From positions 100,336 through 164,335 of the forward strand of contig JACTMY010000008.1 in assembly GCA_014584395.1 (NCBI GenBank): a stretch of DNA of 64,000 nt, in the 5' to 3' direction. A program made the position numbers and the translations under genes. The stretch comes from Planctomycetota bacterium (GTDB lineage: Bacteria; Planctomycetota; Planctomycetia; Gemmatales; HRBIN36). The notes under the pieces were generated by a model, which saw only the letters and a list, made by a program, of their open reading frames with translations, had not been told where the DNA came from and did not search any database. This document shows positions 1 to 8,813 of this stretch, one piece after another (the first letter of the stretch is position 1; each line of letters begins with the position of its first letter).

Positions 1-1114
1 GTTGCTGCTCCTGGCGCTGCTCCTCGATGATGTAGCGGTAAAACTGCCGCACGCTATCCTCGATGACCTTGAGGTGAAAGTGAATGAAATAGGTCAGGTC
101 GTTTTCATCCTGCTCGACGTCGAGAAAGGCGCGGTAGTACTGGCGTTGTTTTTGCTTGATGATCGAGGAAATCGAAAGATACTCCGCCAGATCGTACCCT
201 TGCCGCAGCATCGACCAGTAAAACAAGGCCCGCGCGCAGCGGCCGTTGCCATCGTAAAAAGGATGCTCGTAAGCCAGGGCGAAATGCAACAGGATGGCGC
301 GAATCACGGGATGGATGAAGGCGTCCGCGGTTAAGGCGTCCTCCGCCGCATTGGCAAACAGGCAGAGCGTTTCCAGCCGACCGGGCAGCTCCTGAGCCGG
401 CGGCGGGGTGTAGGCCGCTTCCTGCTCCTCTTCGTCGTAAACCGTGATGTTCTCCCCCGGACGGCGAAAACGGCCCGCGGCGTCGGGGCGATCGAGTGTC
501 TTCTCCGTGAGGCGGCCCTGAATCTCGCGGAGCCGATCGAGGGTGAGCGGCTCCTGGCGGCGCTCCTTCAGCCAGCGGATCGTGCGATAGTTGTTGAGGA
601 CCATCTGCTCATGTGGATCGCGAGGGGGGCGCTGGTGCCGCAGCATCTGCTGGGCTTCGACGCGCGTGACGACGGCGCCTTCGATCAGGCTCGACGTGAC
701 GGCTTCTTCTTGCATGGAATGGACGATCCAGCGCGCCAAATCGGTTTCCTGAAGCGGTTTGGCCGAGGGCAGCTTCCCGCCGATCTGCAGGTCCAGCCAA
801 TGGAGCACCCGCTGGGCCGAGGCGGGTAAGTGAAAGGTAAACGCTTTGCCTTTCTGATCGAGGAAGGGCGTGGCTTGCCGTTCCCGGGAACGCGACTCCT
901 TGATGCAAAACCACAACAGTTCGGGCTCGACGTGCAACGAGGCGGCCCGGTGGCGGCAATCATCCCAGTTGAAGCATTCGGCATTCGCCCGGTCGACGAA
1001 CTGCCGCACGTCCGGCCGCTGCCAGGCCGACAAAAACGCGGCCCGATGTTCATCCTGAACGATGAACTTTTTGGCCAGACGCCGCCACGGAGGAGGCAAG
1101 GAGGGTTTCTTCAT
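1..1114 (-). CDS. Fic family protein, 3' end outside window
   Basis: The gene is read from an ATG at 1114 down to the window edge, so about 371 codons are visible and the C-terminus is missing. The Fic core motif HPFYDGNGRCARALFYW is present, with the catalytic His and the GNGR anion-binding loop. Upstream of it lies SSLIEG, which fits the (S/T)xxxE(G/N) inhibitory helix placed N-terminal to the core (class II autoinhibited Fic proteins). Known Fic proteins transfer AMP or related groups to target hydroxyls, and many self-regulate. The N-terminal 150 residues look like the helical DNA-binding-type extension of Fic/DUF4172-like proteins, but I cannot fix the subfamily. An inverted repeat sits just upstream of the start. 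The target is unknown. Confidence 0.88.
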   Translation of the reverse strand, partial: MKKPSLPPPWRRLAKKFIVQDEHRAAFLSAWQRPDVRQFVDRANAECFNWDDCRHRAASLHVEPELLWFCIKESRSRERQATPFLDQKGKAFTFHLPASAQRVLHWLDLQIGGKLPSAKPLQETDLARWIVHSMQEEAVTSSLIEGAVVTRVEAQQMLRHQRPPRDPHEQMVLNNYRTIRWLKERRQEPLTLDRLREIQGRLTEKTLDRPDAAGRFRRPGENITVYDEEEQEAAYTPPPAQELPGRLETLCLFANAAEDALTADAFIHPVIRAILLHFALAYEHPFYDGNGRCARALFYWSMLRQGYDLAEYLSISSIIKQKQRQYYRAFLDVEQDENDLTYFIHFHLKVIEDSVRQFYRYIIEEQRQEQQ

Positions 1115-1129
1115 CGGTTCGTCCGGTAT

Positions 1130-1154
1130 CTTTTATTTTGCTTCAAAGTAAAAG
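1130..1154. promoter_or_regulatory. Inverted repeat upstream of the Fic gene (candidate operator)
   Basis: Two 11-base arms, CTTTTATTTTG (1130-1140) and CAAAGTAAAAG (1144-1154), are inverted with one mismatch around a 3-base centre, 16 bases upstream of the Fic start codon. A related half-site, AAAATAAAAGTTA, recurs at 1213-1225, and the first arm is also followed by TTA. The stretch 1128-1225 is distinctly AT-rich in a GC-rich window, as expected for a promoter. Binding by the Fic protein's own N-terminal region or by another repressor is inference. Confidence 0.5.
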
Positions 1155-1343
1155 TTAGTAGCTTTATTCTACCCTGGCGTGGGCACATTGTCGATAAATT
1201 TTAGTTTGATTTAAAATAAAAGTTACTGGTGCGCTGGCCGATGACGCCATGCCATCGCGACCAAACGGTGCTGCCGCTCGCGCCAGACCGGTGCGCGAGC
1301 GCGATCGCGATCGATCGGTTCGGTGACTCGCTGGCCGGTGCCT

Positions 1344-2072
1344 TTAGGAGCTCGTTTTGGGAGGGGTCATGAGGTAGTTGGAATAAATCCAGCCGGCTCC
1401 CAAGGCGCCGAGGATGGGGCCGGTGATGTAGACCGGGAAGTCGCCGAGCTTGGAAAAGTCGGCCTTGACGCCGGCTTCCCAGAAGGCGACGCCGAAATAG
1501 CGGGCCGGGTTGAGGGCCGCCCCGGTCAGCGAACCGGCGACCAGATAGGCCGCGGCGGCGGCCAGACCCACGCCGAAGCCCGCCACCTTATGACCGCGCG
1601 GGTCCACCACCGTGGCGAAGAAAATAAAGACCATGACGAAGGTGAAGACCATTTCGATGACCGTGGCCATCAGGAAGCGATTGAAGCCGCCGATGCCGAT
1701 TTTGTCGCTCAGGTGGGGCGTTCCCAGCCCCGCGGCCATGACGTCGGCGGAACTGGCGAACATCAAGGTGAGGAACATGCCCGCGATCAGGGCGCCGAGC
1801 AGTTGCGCGACGACGTAGTAGATCATCTGCGGGGTGTCGATCTTGCCGAGGACCCATTGGGTGATCGTGATGGCGGGATTGAGGTGGCCGCCCGAAGCGT
1901 TGACGGTCGCCGTGACGGCCAAGGACAGGATCAGGCCGTAGGCCAGGGCCACGCCGATGATGCCGAGCGTGCCCGGCATCAGGGCGTCCGAACAGATGGC
2001 GCCCGCCACGATGAAGCACAGAAAAAAAGTGCCGATCATTTCCGCCAGACAGGGGCGCAAAAAGCGATCCAT
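1344..2072 (-). CDS. MIP family channel (aquaporin)
   Basis: This 242-residue membrane protein has the length and layout of bacterial aquaporins: six hydrophobic segments and two half-helices carrying the NPA boxes, GHLNPAIT near residue 64 and ALNPARYFG near residue 187. The Arg after the second NPA is the selectivity-filter arginine. The following residue is Tyr rather than the Asp usual in glycerol facilitators, which favours a water or small-solute channel. It acts in the cytoplasmic membrane. The gene stands alone, with AT-poor spacers on both sides. Substrate specificity is not proven. Confidence 0.92.
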   Translation of the reverse strand: MDRFLRPCLAEMIGTFFLCFIVAGAICSDALMPGTLGIIGVALAYGLILSLAVTATVNASGGHLNPAITITQWVLGKIDTPQMIYYVVAQLLGALIAGMFLTLMFASSADVMAAGLGTPHLSDKIGIGGFNRFLMATVIEMVFTFVMVFIFFATVVDPRGHKVAGFGVGLAAAAAYLVAGSLTGAALNPARYFGVAFWEAGVKADFSKLGDFPVYITGPILGALGAGWIYSNYLMTPPKTSS

Positions 2073-2266
2073 GATGTGTCACACTCCTCAACGTGGAAAA
2101 CCGGCACGGCCAACCATGGCTGAACCGAGGCTGGGTTGTCGGCATATCTAACGGATTGACATGGGGTTTGGCAAGGCGAACCGGGGAAATGGCGGGTCGA
2201 AGCGGCTCGGTCGGCGGCAGCGCGGACAAGCGCTTGGCAGCGCGGGGATGGTTCAAGCCCGAGGCT

Positions 2267-2542
2267 CTAAACGATGACGTGCTGCCGATACAGCTCAAAG
2301 GCGGCTTGCCAGGCGGCGGATTCATTCTCGAAGGGCACCTCCGTCTGGACGACGGTCGATTTGCCCGCGTCGGTGACGCGGTCGATGGCGACGCGATGGC
2401 CCGGCCCCTTGGCCACGGGCAGCACGCCGATCTCGCACGTCGGCAAGATCGGGCCGATGAGGCGCAGGGTATGATCATCCACGGTTTCAGAGGTGATCTG
2501 ACGCTGGAGCATCCAGAACGGCAGTTTGCGTTCGGCGAGCAT
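2267..2542 (-). CDS. Conserved-looking hypothetical protein, 91 aa
   Basis: I chose the ATG at 2542 because GGAGGA lies at good spacing just upstream; an in-frame start at 2611 would lengthen the protein by 23 residues with low-complexity basic sequence. The soluble product begins MLAERKLPFWMLQRQ and ends in AFELYRQHVIV, with no signal peptide or membrane segment. I do not recognise a family. Composition and codon use match the neighbours. Confidence 0.6.
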   Translation of the reverse strand: MLAERKLPFWMLQRQITSETVDDHTLRLIGPILPTCEIGVLPVAKGPGHRVAIDRVTDAGKSTVVQTEVPFENESAAWQAAFELYRQHVIV

Positions 2543-2626
2543 GCTTCCTCCATGGAATAACGCCAACGGCCGGGCGCGGATCATGCATCGCGCCGGTCGC
2601 GGCCGATCCATCTCTATTATAGCAAG

Positions 2627-3037
2627 TTAGTCCACTCTGAGTTGCCGAACCACCAGATGCAGCCGCCGGAAGGATTCGGTGGCTTTGGTCACGTCTTTAT
2701 CCAGGCCGGCCTCGTTCAATTGCAGGGCGGCTTGGGTCAGCTCCTTGGTGAGATCGGCCAATTGTTCTTGCTTGATCGTCGGCACGTTGTCGGGCTTCAA
2801 GGCGCTCAGCCGATGGGCGGTTTCTTGCAAGGCGACGGCGGCCTGTTTGACCTCGTCCCAGCGATCCTGATAGAAGAATTCATGCGCGGCCGCCACCTGG
2901 GCCTTGCCCCGAGCGACCAATTCACTGTAGGCCATGGGCGGACTATCCGGCGGAAGGGGCTGAATCGCCGCCTTTTCCGGACTCTGGCACCCCGCCACGC
3001 AAAGCATCCCCACCAGCCAACACGCCGAACGGAACAT
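2627..3037 (-). CDS. Small lipoprotein of unknown function
   Basis: The 136-residue product starts with a lipoprotein signal, MFRSACWLVGMLCVAGC, where VAGC is the lipobox and Cys17 the lipidation site. The mature part is mostly helical and charged, consistent with a coiled-coil or helical-bundle periplasmic protein. GGGAGG precedes the start at normal spacing. It is followed upstream on the same strand by another small lipoprotein gene (3123-3338), a common arrangement in planctomycetes. No enzymatic motif is visible. Confidence 0.75.
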   Translation of the reverse strand: MFRSACWLVGMLCVAGCQSPEKAAIQPLPPDSPPMAYSELVARGKAQVAAAHEFFYQDRWDEVKQAAVALQETAHRLSALKPDNVPTIKQEQLADLTKELTQAALQLNEAGLDKDVTKATESFRRLHLVVRQLRVD

Positions 3038-3122
3038 CGCAGCCTCCCGGGATGAACCCTAGGCCGAAGATGCGCTTCCCCTGGCGGCGGTCAAGCGGCG
3101 AATGGTGGATGGCGGCTTGGGG

Positions 3123-3338
3123 TTACCTGGGATAATAAAGAATCCTGGGTTCGCCCGCACCGGAACGAGGAGCGAACTCATCGTCCGGATAAGCAAACAT
3201 CGAACGCACCCGCGATCGCTGTTCCTGCGTCGTGAGGAAGGGATCGTCGGCTCGATCGGCTCGGCGGGGTTCAAGGGGCGACACGGTGCTCGTGCAACCG
3301 GTGATGATGAGAAGCCCCAGAATCAGCAGTTGACGCAT
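3123..3338 (-). CDS. Very small lipoprotein
   Basis: The 71-residue product starts MRQLLILGLLIITGC, with ITGC as lipobox. The mature part is a short, Arg/Asp-rich, probably disordered tail. The ATG at 3338 is chosen over the one at 3347 because AAGGA lies 8 bases before it. The function is unknown. Confidence 0.65.
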   Translation of the reverse strand: MRQLLILGLLIITGCTSTVSPLEPRRADRADDPFLTTQEQRSRVRSMFAYPDDEFAPRSGAGEPRILYYPR

Positions 3339-3659
3339 GAGGAACATCCTTGTGTGGCGGTTCGGGTCAGCCGCCGCCCCGAGGCGCGCGGCCCTGCTCC
3401 CGGACCTGATGCAGACAGAACCATCCGCTGAACCATGCCCTATTTTCCCAAACCATGCGGGAGAAAGTCCAGGAAGAAGTGGAAATTATGCTCGTGAACG
3501 ATCCATGAAAGCCGCATCCCAAGCAAAGTCCGCACATCCCGCCAAGTCAGCGGACTTCAGCAAGCCTGCTTTTGTAGAGTAGCCGAGGGAACCTGCAAGG
3601 GCATGACAATGTCCAGGCTAACCATGACAGGCGCACGTCAGAGCAGAAACGGACGACTC
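3339..3659. other. Intergenic stretch between divergent genes
   Basis: This 321-base region separates the small lipoprotein (minus) from the acetyltransferase (plus) and should hold both promoters. An imperfect hairpin with 6-base arms GTCCGC and GCGGAC lies near 3526-3553. An in-frame ATG at 3603 could extend the acetyltransferase, but the added residues do not look like part of a GNAT fold. I see no convincing gene here. Confidence 0.5.
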
Positions 3660-4190
3660 ATGATCCTCGAAACGAAACGTCTGCGATTGATCCCGATGGC
3701 CCCCTGGCACTGGCTTGCCCTCATGGAGAGTGAGGACCGATTCGCCAGTTCGTTTGGCTGCTCGCCGGCCGCGGGTCTGCGCGGCTTCGCCGTCTCGGAG
3801 GACGTGTCACCCGCCTGGGTCGAACAATTGCGTTCCGCCCAGACGGTCGATCCCTGGGTTCATGGTTATGCCGTGGTTCATCGAACGAATGGCGTCGTGG
3901 TCGGCACGGCCGGCTTCAAAGGCCCTCCAGGCGATGACGGGATGGTCGAAGTCGCCTATGGCATCGTCCCCAGCCATGAAGGTCAAGGGCTGGCCACCGA
4001 AGCTGCTCAGGCACTCATCGTCTTCGCGCGGGGACATGAGCAAGTTCAGCGGATCCAAGCGCACACGGCTCCCGAAGCCAATGCCTCCACCAAGGTGTTG
4101 ACCAAATGCGGCTTTCACTTCATCGGCCTCGTCGAGGACCCCGTGGATGGTCTCATCTGGCGCTGGGAATGGTCGGAACCGACTTCCTGA
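3660..4190 (+). CDS. GNAT family N-acetyltransferase (RimJ/RimL-like)
   Basis: The product of 176 residues begins MILETKRLRLIPM, the typical N-terminus of RimJ/RimL-type GNAT enzymes. Motif A, the acetyl-CoA pyrophosphate-binding loop, is seen in EGQGLATEAAQAL. Motif B is near the C-terminus (ANASTKVLTKCGFHFIGL). These enzymes acetylate amino groups of proteins or small molecules using acetyl-CoA. The acceptor cannot be predicted. It sits upstream of a rhodanese gene, with a 120-base gap. Confidence 0.85.
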   Translation: MILETKRLRLIPMAPWHWLALMESEDRFASSFGCSPAAGLRGFAVSEDVSPAWVEQLRSAQTVDPWVHGYAVVHRTNGVVVGTAGFKGPPGDDGMVEVAYGIVPSHEGQGLATEAAQALIVFARGHEQVQRIQAHTAPEANASTKVLTKCGFHFIGLVEDPVDGLIWRWEWSEPTS

Positions 4191-4310
4191 CCGGAGGAAT
4201 CAGCAGATTTTTTGAACTTTAACTTGGAGTGGAACGGAGGATGGATTAGAGTGAAGGTCACGGCCAAAGGGGCCGAGGATGGAGAAGGTGCGTCCAGACG
4301 CGAGTCGAAC

Positions 4311-4688
4311 ATGGCCAAGCCCCATTCACCACGATTTCTCGCCCTGGTGCACGATGCCATGCAGCGTGTGCGGGAGATCGATGCGGCCGAGGTCAAGCGG
4401 CTGATGGACGGGAACGGTCCCCTGCATCTCATCGATGTCCGCGAGGAGAGCGAATTCGCGTCGGGGCACCTGCCTCGGGCCATTCCCCTGGGCAAGGGAA
4501 TTTTGGAGCGCGACGTCGAAGAAAGATTTCCCGACCCCAACACGCCGTTGATTTTGTATTGCGGAGGCGGATATCGTTCGGCCCTGGCCGCTGACAATTT
4601 GCAGAAAATGGGATATGGCAACGTTCTCTCCATGAAGGGCGGCTACCGGGGCTGGCGCGAAGCGGGCTATCCGACGCAAACGGAATAA
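4311..4688 (+). CDS. Single-domain rhodanese-like protein
   Basis: This 125-residue protein consists of one rhodanese domain. LIDVREESEFASGHLPRAI is the conserved CH2A-type segment, and the active-site loop is CGGGYRS, with Cys as the predicted sulfur-carrying residue. MKGGYRGWREAGYP closes the domain. Single-domain rhodaneses transfer sulfane sulfur to acceptors such as thiols or cyanide. The ATG at 4311 gives the usual N-terminus (MAKPHSPRFLALVHDA). A GTG at 4251 has a better ribosome-binding site (GGAGG at 4236-4240) and would add 20 residues. Confidence 0.88.
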   Translation: MAKPHSPRFLALVHDAMQRVREIDAAEVKRLMDGNGPLHLIDVREESEFASGHLPRAIPLGKGILERDVEERFPDPNTPLILYCGGGYRSALAADNLQKMGYGNVLSMKGGYRGWREAGYPTQTE

Positions 4689-4754
4689 TCGCAGCGGGGT
4701 TGACCGACAACTCTGCCTTGGGCTCGAAGACTTGATCTTGCGGTGAAAGTGGGC

Positions 4755-7313
4755 ATGAAACAGGCTTTTACATTGTTATGCTTGGGAGAAAGTGGCACCG
4801 ACCTGGCCAAACTGTCAGAAGAGCTAAGGCTAGGCAGCTTAATCCCCGCATTGAAGTCGATCTCCCGGCTGGACCACCTTTCCTCGGCATTGGCAAGCCC
4901 GGAAGTCAAGGGGGTGCTGTGCTTCGAGCCAAACCCCATCGCCTCGGCTGCGCTCCTGCTGCAGCACGTTCGCCACGCCAAGCAGAACGTGCCGGTCTTT
5001 CTGTTGATGGAACGATACACCGAAGCCAAAGCAGCCGAGATGCTCAAACTCGGCTTTACCGACGTCTTCCCTCGTGAAGCGCCGATTCGCCTGGCAGCGC
5101 GCTGGCTGCGCGCGACCCAACCTGAATGGTCGGCCCCCAGTTCGGCGCTGTCCAGCCTGGCGGGAGAGGGAGAGAAAGTCTCGACGCTGGGCGAATCGAA
5201 ACTGCAGCGCGCCCACGCGGCCCTGTTGCACCTGGCCCGGACGCGGAGCTTCTTCGGCGACAACCTGATCGAAGATTTTTTCCAAATCACCGAATTGGCC
5301 GCGCGCTCCCTGGACGTCGCCCGGGCCAGCGTGTGGCTCTTCAACGACGACCGCAGCAAGATTCGCTGCATCGACGTCTATGAACCCGCCTACGACCGGC
5401 ATGGCGACAGCGAGGAATTGCTCTACAAGGACCACCCGGCCTATTTCTTGGCTCTGGAAAAGCAGCGCCTGGTCGTCGCGCATGACGCCATGTGCGACCC
5501 GCTGACGTTTGACTTCGCCAACGATTATTTGCAACGGCATCAGATCACGTCGATGCTCGACGCCGCGGTGCACAAGCGGGGGCAATGGGTGGGCGTGTTC
5601 TGCCTGGAGCACGTCGGCACGCCCCGCGTCTGGACGACCGAGGAGGAAGTGCTGGCCTGCTGTTTCGCCGACCTGGTGTCGCTGGCCCTGGAAGCCAGCG
5701 AACGGCTCATGGTGGAGCAGCATCTTCACGAACAGGAGCTGCGCTACAACGACATCTACCGCAACACCAGCGACATCATCGTCACCGTGGAGGTGAAGGC
5801 CAACGGCACCTTTGTCTGCCTGGACCTCAATCCCGCGGGGGAACGTCTCACCGGCTTCACCTCCGAACAGCTCATTGGCAAGTCGGCCGCCGAAGTCATT
5901 CCCTTCGAGGAAGCCTCTTACGTCGAGGACAAGTATCAGGAAGCCGTGCAGACCGGCATGCCGGTGACGTTCGAGCTGGAATGCACGCTGCCCGCGGGGA
6001 AGTTGAACTTCAACGTGCTGATCGTGCCGGTGCGGGATTGGCAGGGCCGCATCCATCGTCTGGCCTTGATCGCCCGGGACATCTCCGCCAAGAAGAAGGC
6101 GGAAGAGGAACAGCGGCGCCTGCAAACCCAGCTTTTTCAAGCGCAGAAGCTCCAAGCCCTGGGCACCCTGGCCGGCGGCCTGGCCCACGACTTCAACAAC
6201 ATCCTCACCGGCATCCTGGGCCACGCTGAATTGCTCAAGCTGGACGCCGAGCTTTCGCCGCAACAGCAGGCCAGCCTCGACGTCATCCACCAGGCCACGC
6301 TGCGCGCCCAGGACCTGGTCCAGCGCATCATGACCTTTAGCTGCAAGCAGCCGCCGAATCGCAAGGCCCTCGATCTGGGGAAGCTTATACCCGAAGTATT
6401 GCGGCTCATGCGGCCCAGCATCCCGGTCACGGTCGCCATCGAAACTCGCATCGATCCGCGCGTGCCCACTTTGCAGGCCGATGCGGGGCAAATGCAGCAG
6501 GTGCTCGTCAACCTGTGCACCAACGCCGTGCAGGCCATGGGCGAGAACGGCGGCCAACTCCGCATCCATCTCGACCGTTTTGAGGTCCGCGAACCCTTGA
6601 GCGGGCAACTGGAATCGCTGCGGGAAGGCAGCTATGCCCGGCTCACCATCAGCGACACCGGCCCCGGCATGGACGTGAGCACGCTGAACCGGGTGTTCGA
6701 ACCCTTCTTCACGACCAAGCCGCCCGGCGTCGGGTCGGGATTGGGATTGGCCGTGGTGCATGGCATCGTGCAAAACCACGATGGCGCTATCGCCGTCCAC
6801 AGCCAGCCGGGCAACGGCGCCTCCTTTGAGGTCTATTTGCCCATTTCTCCGACCTTTCAGCCCGTCGAGGAGATTCCCCAAACGTCGGTGCCGCGCGGCA
6901 ACGGCGAGGAAATTCTCTTTGTCGACGACGAGCCGATGGTCGTCAATCTGGCCGTCAACATGCTCGACCGCCTGGGCTACAAGCCTCGGCCCTTCACCAA
7001 CCCGCTCCAGGCTCTGGCCGTCTTCCGCGCCGCGCCGCAGCGCTTCGGCGGCATGGTGACCGATCTCATCATGCCGCAGCTTTCGGGGACTGATCTGGCC
7101 CGCCAGGTGCGCCTGGTGCGCGGCGATTTGCCCATCATCCTCACCAGCGGCTTCAGCGGCGCCATCGATTCCAGCAGCGCCCACGATCTCGGCTTCGAGT
7201 CCATCCTGGGCAAGCCCTTCACGCTCAAGACCCTGGCGGATGCCCTGTACCGCGCCATCGTAAAATCCTCCAAGCACGACCTCAACCTGGGACCCCAGGT
7301 GCCCGCCAAGTAA
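4755..7313 (+). CDS. Hybrid sensor histidine kinase with GAF, PAS and receiver domains
   Basis: This 852-residue cytoplasmic protein has no membrane segments. Residues about 1-125 resemble a degenerate receiver. A GAF domain spans about 160-315, a PAS domain about 325-445, and the HisKA H-box follows (LAGGLAHDFNNILTGILG). The ATPase has the N box (NLCTNAVQAM), G1 (DTGPGMD), F box (FEPFFTTK) and G2 (GSGLGLAVV). The C-terminal receiver carries the acidic pair (FVDDEP), the phospho-acceptor Asp in TDLIMP, the Thr/Ser switch (ILTSG) and the Lys in GKPF. Such hybrids usually act in phosphorelays. No partner phosphotransfer protein is next to it. The start at 4755 is preferred to GTG 4743; neither has a strong ribosome-binding site. 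Confidence 0.92.
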   Translation: MKQAFTLLCLGESGTDLAKLSEELRLGSLIPALKSISRLDHLSSALASPEVKGVLCFEPNPIASAALLLQHVRHAKQNVPVFLLMERYTEAKAAEMLKLGFTDVFPREAPIRLAARWLRATQPEWSAPSSALSSLAGEGEKVSTLGESKLQRAHAALLHLARTRSFFGDNLIEDFFQITELAARSLDVARASVWLFNDDRSKIRCIDVYEPAYDRHGDSEELLYKDHPAYFLALEKQRLVVAHDAMCDPLTFDFANDYLQRHQITSMLDAAVHKRGQWVGVFCLEHVGTPRVWTTEEEVLACCFADLVSLALEASERLMVEQHLHEQELRYNDIYRNTSDIIVTVEVKANGTFVCLDLNPAGERLTGFTSEQLIGKSAAEVIPFEEASYVEDKYQEAVQTGMPVTFELECTLPAGKLNFNVLIVPVRDWQGRIHRLALIARDISAKKKAEEEQRRLQTQLFQAQKLQALGTLAGGLAHDFNNILTGILGHAELLKLDAELSPQQQASLDVIHQATLRAQDLVQRIMTFSCKQPPNRKALDLGKLIPEVLRLMRPSIPVTVAIETRIDPRVPTLQADAGQMQQVLVNLCTNAVQAMGENGGQLRIHLDRFEVREPLSGQLESLREGSYARLTISDTGPGMDVSTLNRVFEPFFTTKPPGVGSGLGLAVVHGIVQNHDGAIAVHSQPGNGASFEVYLPISPTFQPVEEIPQTSVPRGNGEEILFVDDEPMVVNLAVNMLDRLGYKPRPFTNPLQALAVFRAAPQRFGGMVTDLIMPQLSGTDLARQVRLVRGDLPIILTSGFSGAIDSSSAHDLGFESILGKPFTLKTLADALYRAIVKSSKHDLNLGPQVPAK

Positions 7314-7349
7314 CCTTTTCGATCAGCGGATTCGAGGAAAGGAGCCTCG

Positions 7350-8810
7350 ATGCGGAAACTCTGGACAGCCGGTCTGGCGTTGGCCTTGGTGGCGGGCGTG
7401 GGCTGGTTCGCCGCGACCGATGATTTGGAGGCGCTCGGCGATCCGGACCGCTCAGCCAGCGCGGAGCCGCCGCTCGAAATGGGGCAAGCCGAGGTGGACA
7501 TCACGCCGCCCGTCCCCGGTCCCCGGCCCGTCTACCTGGCGGGCTTCGGCCACAACCGCCGAGCGCAAGGCATCAATGATCCCCTCTTCGCCCGGTGCAT
7601 CGCCCTCCGCTGCGGCGGCGTGAAAATCGCCCTTGTTTCCGTCGATCTCATCGGTTGGTTTTACGAAAACACCTTGCGCGTCCGCGAGCAGCTCAAGGAC
7701 TTCACATACGTCTTGATCAGCACCACGCACAACCACGAAGGGCCGGACACGATGGGCTTGTGGGGGGAAAGTCCGCTCCGCAGCGGCGTCGATCCCGCCT
7801 ATGTGGCCCAGGTGGAGGAACGCATCGTCCACTCGGTCCGGGCGGCGGAAAAGCAGCTTCGGCCCGCGTCAGCCCGCATCGGCCGGGTACAGGCGCCCGA
7901 ATTGCTGCACGACAGCCGCTTGCCCTACCTCGTGCATGATGAATTGGTCGTGCTCCGTTTTCATCATCCGTTGACGGACGAACCGATGGGCCTGGTCGTG
8001 CAGTGGAATTGCCATCCGGAGACGCTGTCGTCGAAGAACGTTCAGGTGAGCGCCGATTTCGTCGGTTATGCCGTGGCGGCGCTGCGGCGGCATGCGGGGG
8101 TGCCCGTGACGTATTTCACCGGGACCGTGGGCGGCTTGATGACGTCGCTTCGCGTCAAGATCACCGATGAGCAAGGGCGGGCATGGGACGATGGCACGGT
8201 GGAAAAGACCCGTCTCTACGGCGAACGCCTGGCCGCGGCGGCGGAGCGGGCCTTGAGCCGGGCTGAACCGCTCGCGCTGACGCCGCTGGTCATCCAGGCA
8301 CGGCAAGTCTATCTGCCGATGGCCAACCCGCTGTATCATCTGGCCCGCCGGCTGGGCGTGCTGCAGCGCGACATCTATTTGTGGCAAGGCGATCCGTGGC
8401 AGGCCGCCCGCGCCTCGGAAACGACGCCGGAGAAGGATCGAGCCATTGTCACCGAAATAGCCGTTCTGACCCTGGGGGAGCTGCAAATCGTTTGCGTGCC
8501 CGGCGAGATTTATCCCGAGTTGGTGCTGGATCGTTCCCCCGTACCGCTTGATCCCGGGGCCGACTTCCCCGACGCAGCGGTCGAGACGCCGCTCTATCGT
8601 ATGCTCAAGAAAAAGCACAAGATGATCCTGGGCCTGGCGAATGACGAAATCGGTTACATCATTCCCAAGCGGCAATGGGACGTGAAAGCGCCCTTTGCCT
8701 ATGACCGCAAGAGCAAGCAGTATGGCGAGGAAAACAGCATCGGTCCGGAGACGGCTCCGCTGTTGGCGCGGGCGTTCGAGGCATTGCTGCGGACCGAAGC
8801 GGGCAAATAG
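7350..8810 (+). CDS. Neutral/alkaline non-lysosomal ceramidase-like protein
   Basis: The 486-residue product has an N-terminal signal or anchor (MRKLWTAGLALALVAGVGW). The region QAEVDITPPVPG followed by YLAGFGHNR is the conserved start of the neutral ceramidase N-terminal domain. STTHNHEGPDTMGLWG and WNCHPETLSS contain the His residues expected to bind zinc. Ceramidases hydrolyse the amide of N-acyl sphingosines. Bacterial homologues are widespread in planctomycetes, and their true substrates are mostly unknown. AAAGGAG lies before the ATG at 7350. The gene follows the hybrid kinase by 36 bases, so co-transcription is possible. Confidence 0.85.
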   Translation: MRKLWTAGLALALVAGVGWFAATDDLEALGDPDRSASAEPPLEMGQAEVDITPPVPGPRPVYLAGFGHNRRAQGINDPLFARCIALRCGGVKIALVSVDLIGWFYENTLRVREQLKDFTYVLISTTHNHEGPDTMGLWGESPLRSGVDPAYVAQVEERIVHSVRAAEKQLRPASARIGRVQAPELLHDSRLPYLVHDELVVLRFHHPLTDEPMGLVVQWNCHPETLSSKNVQVSADFVGYAVAALRRHAGVPVTYFTGTVGGLMTSLRVKITDEQGRAWDDGTVEKTRLYGERLAAAAERALSRAEPLALTPLVIQARQVYLPMANPLYHLARRLGVLQRDIYLWQGDPWQAARASETTPEKDRAIVTEIAVLTLGELQIVCVPGEIYPELVLDRSPVPLDPGADFPDAAVETPLYRMLKKKHKMILGLANDEIGYIIPKRQWDVKAPFAYDRKSKQYGEENSIGPETAPLLARAFEALLRTEAGK

Positions 8811-8813
8811 GGA

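Noticed and set aside
4839..7277. An 812-codon open frame on the minus strand opposite the hybrid histidine kinase
   Set aside because: It is the antisense shadow of a clearly coding GC-rich gene; the sequence has no domain motifs and lacks a ribosome-binding site.
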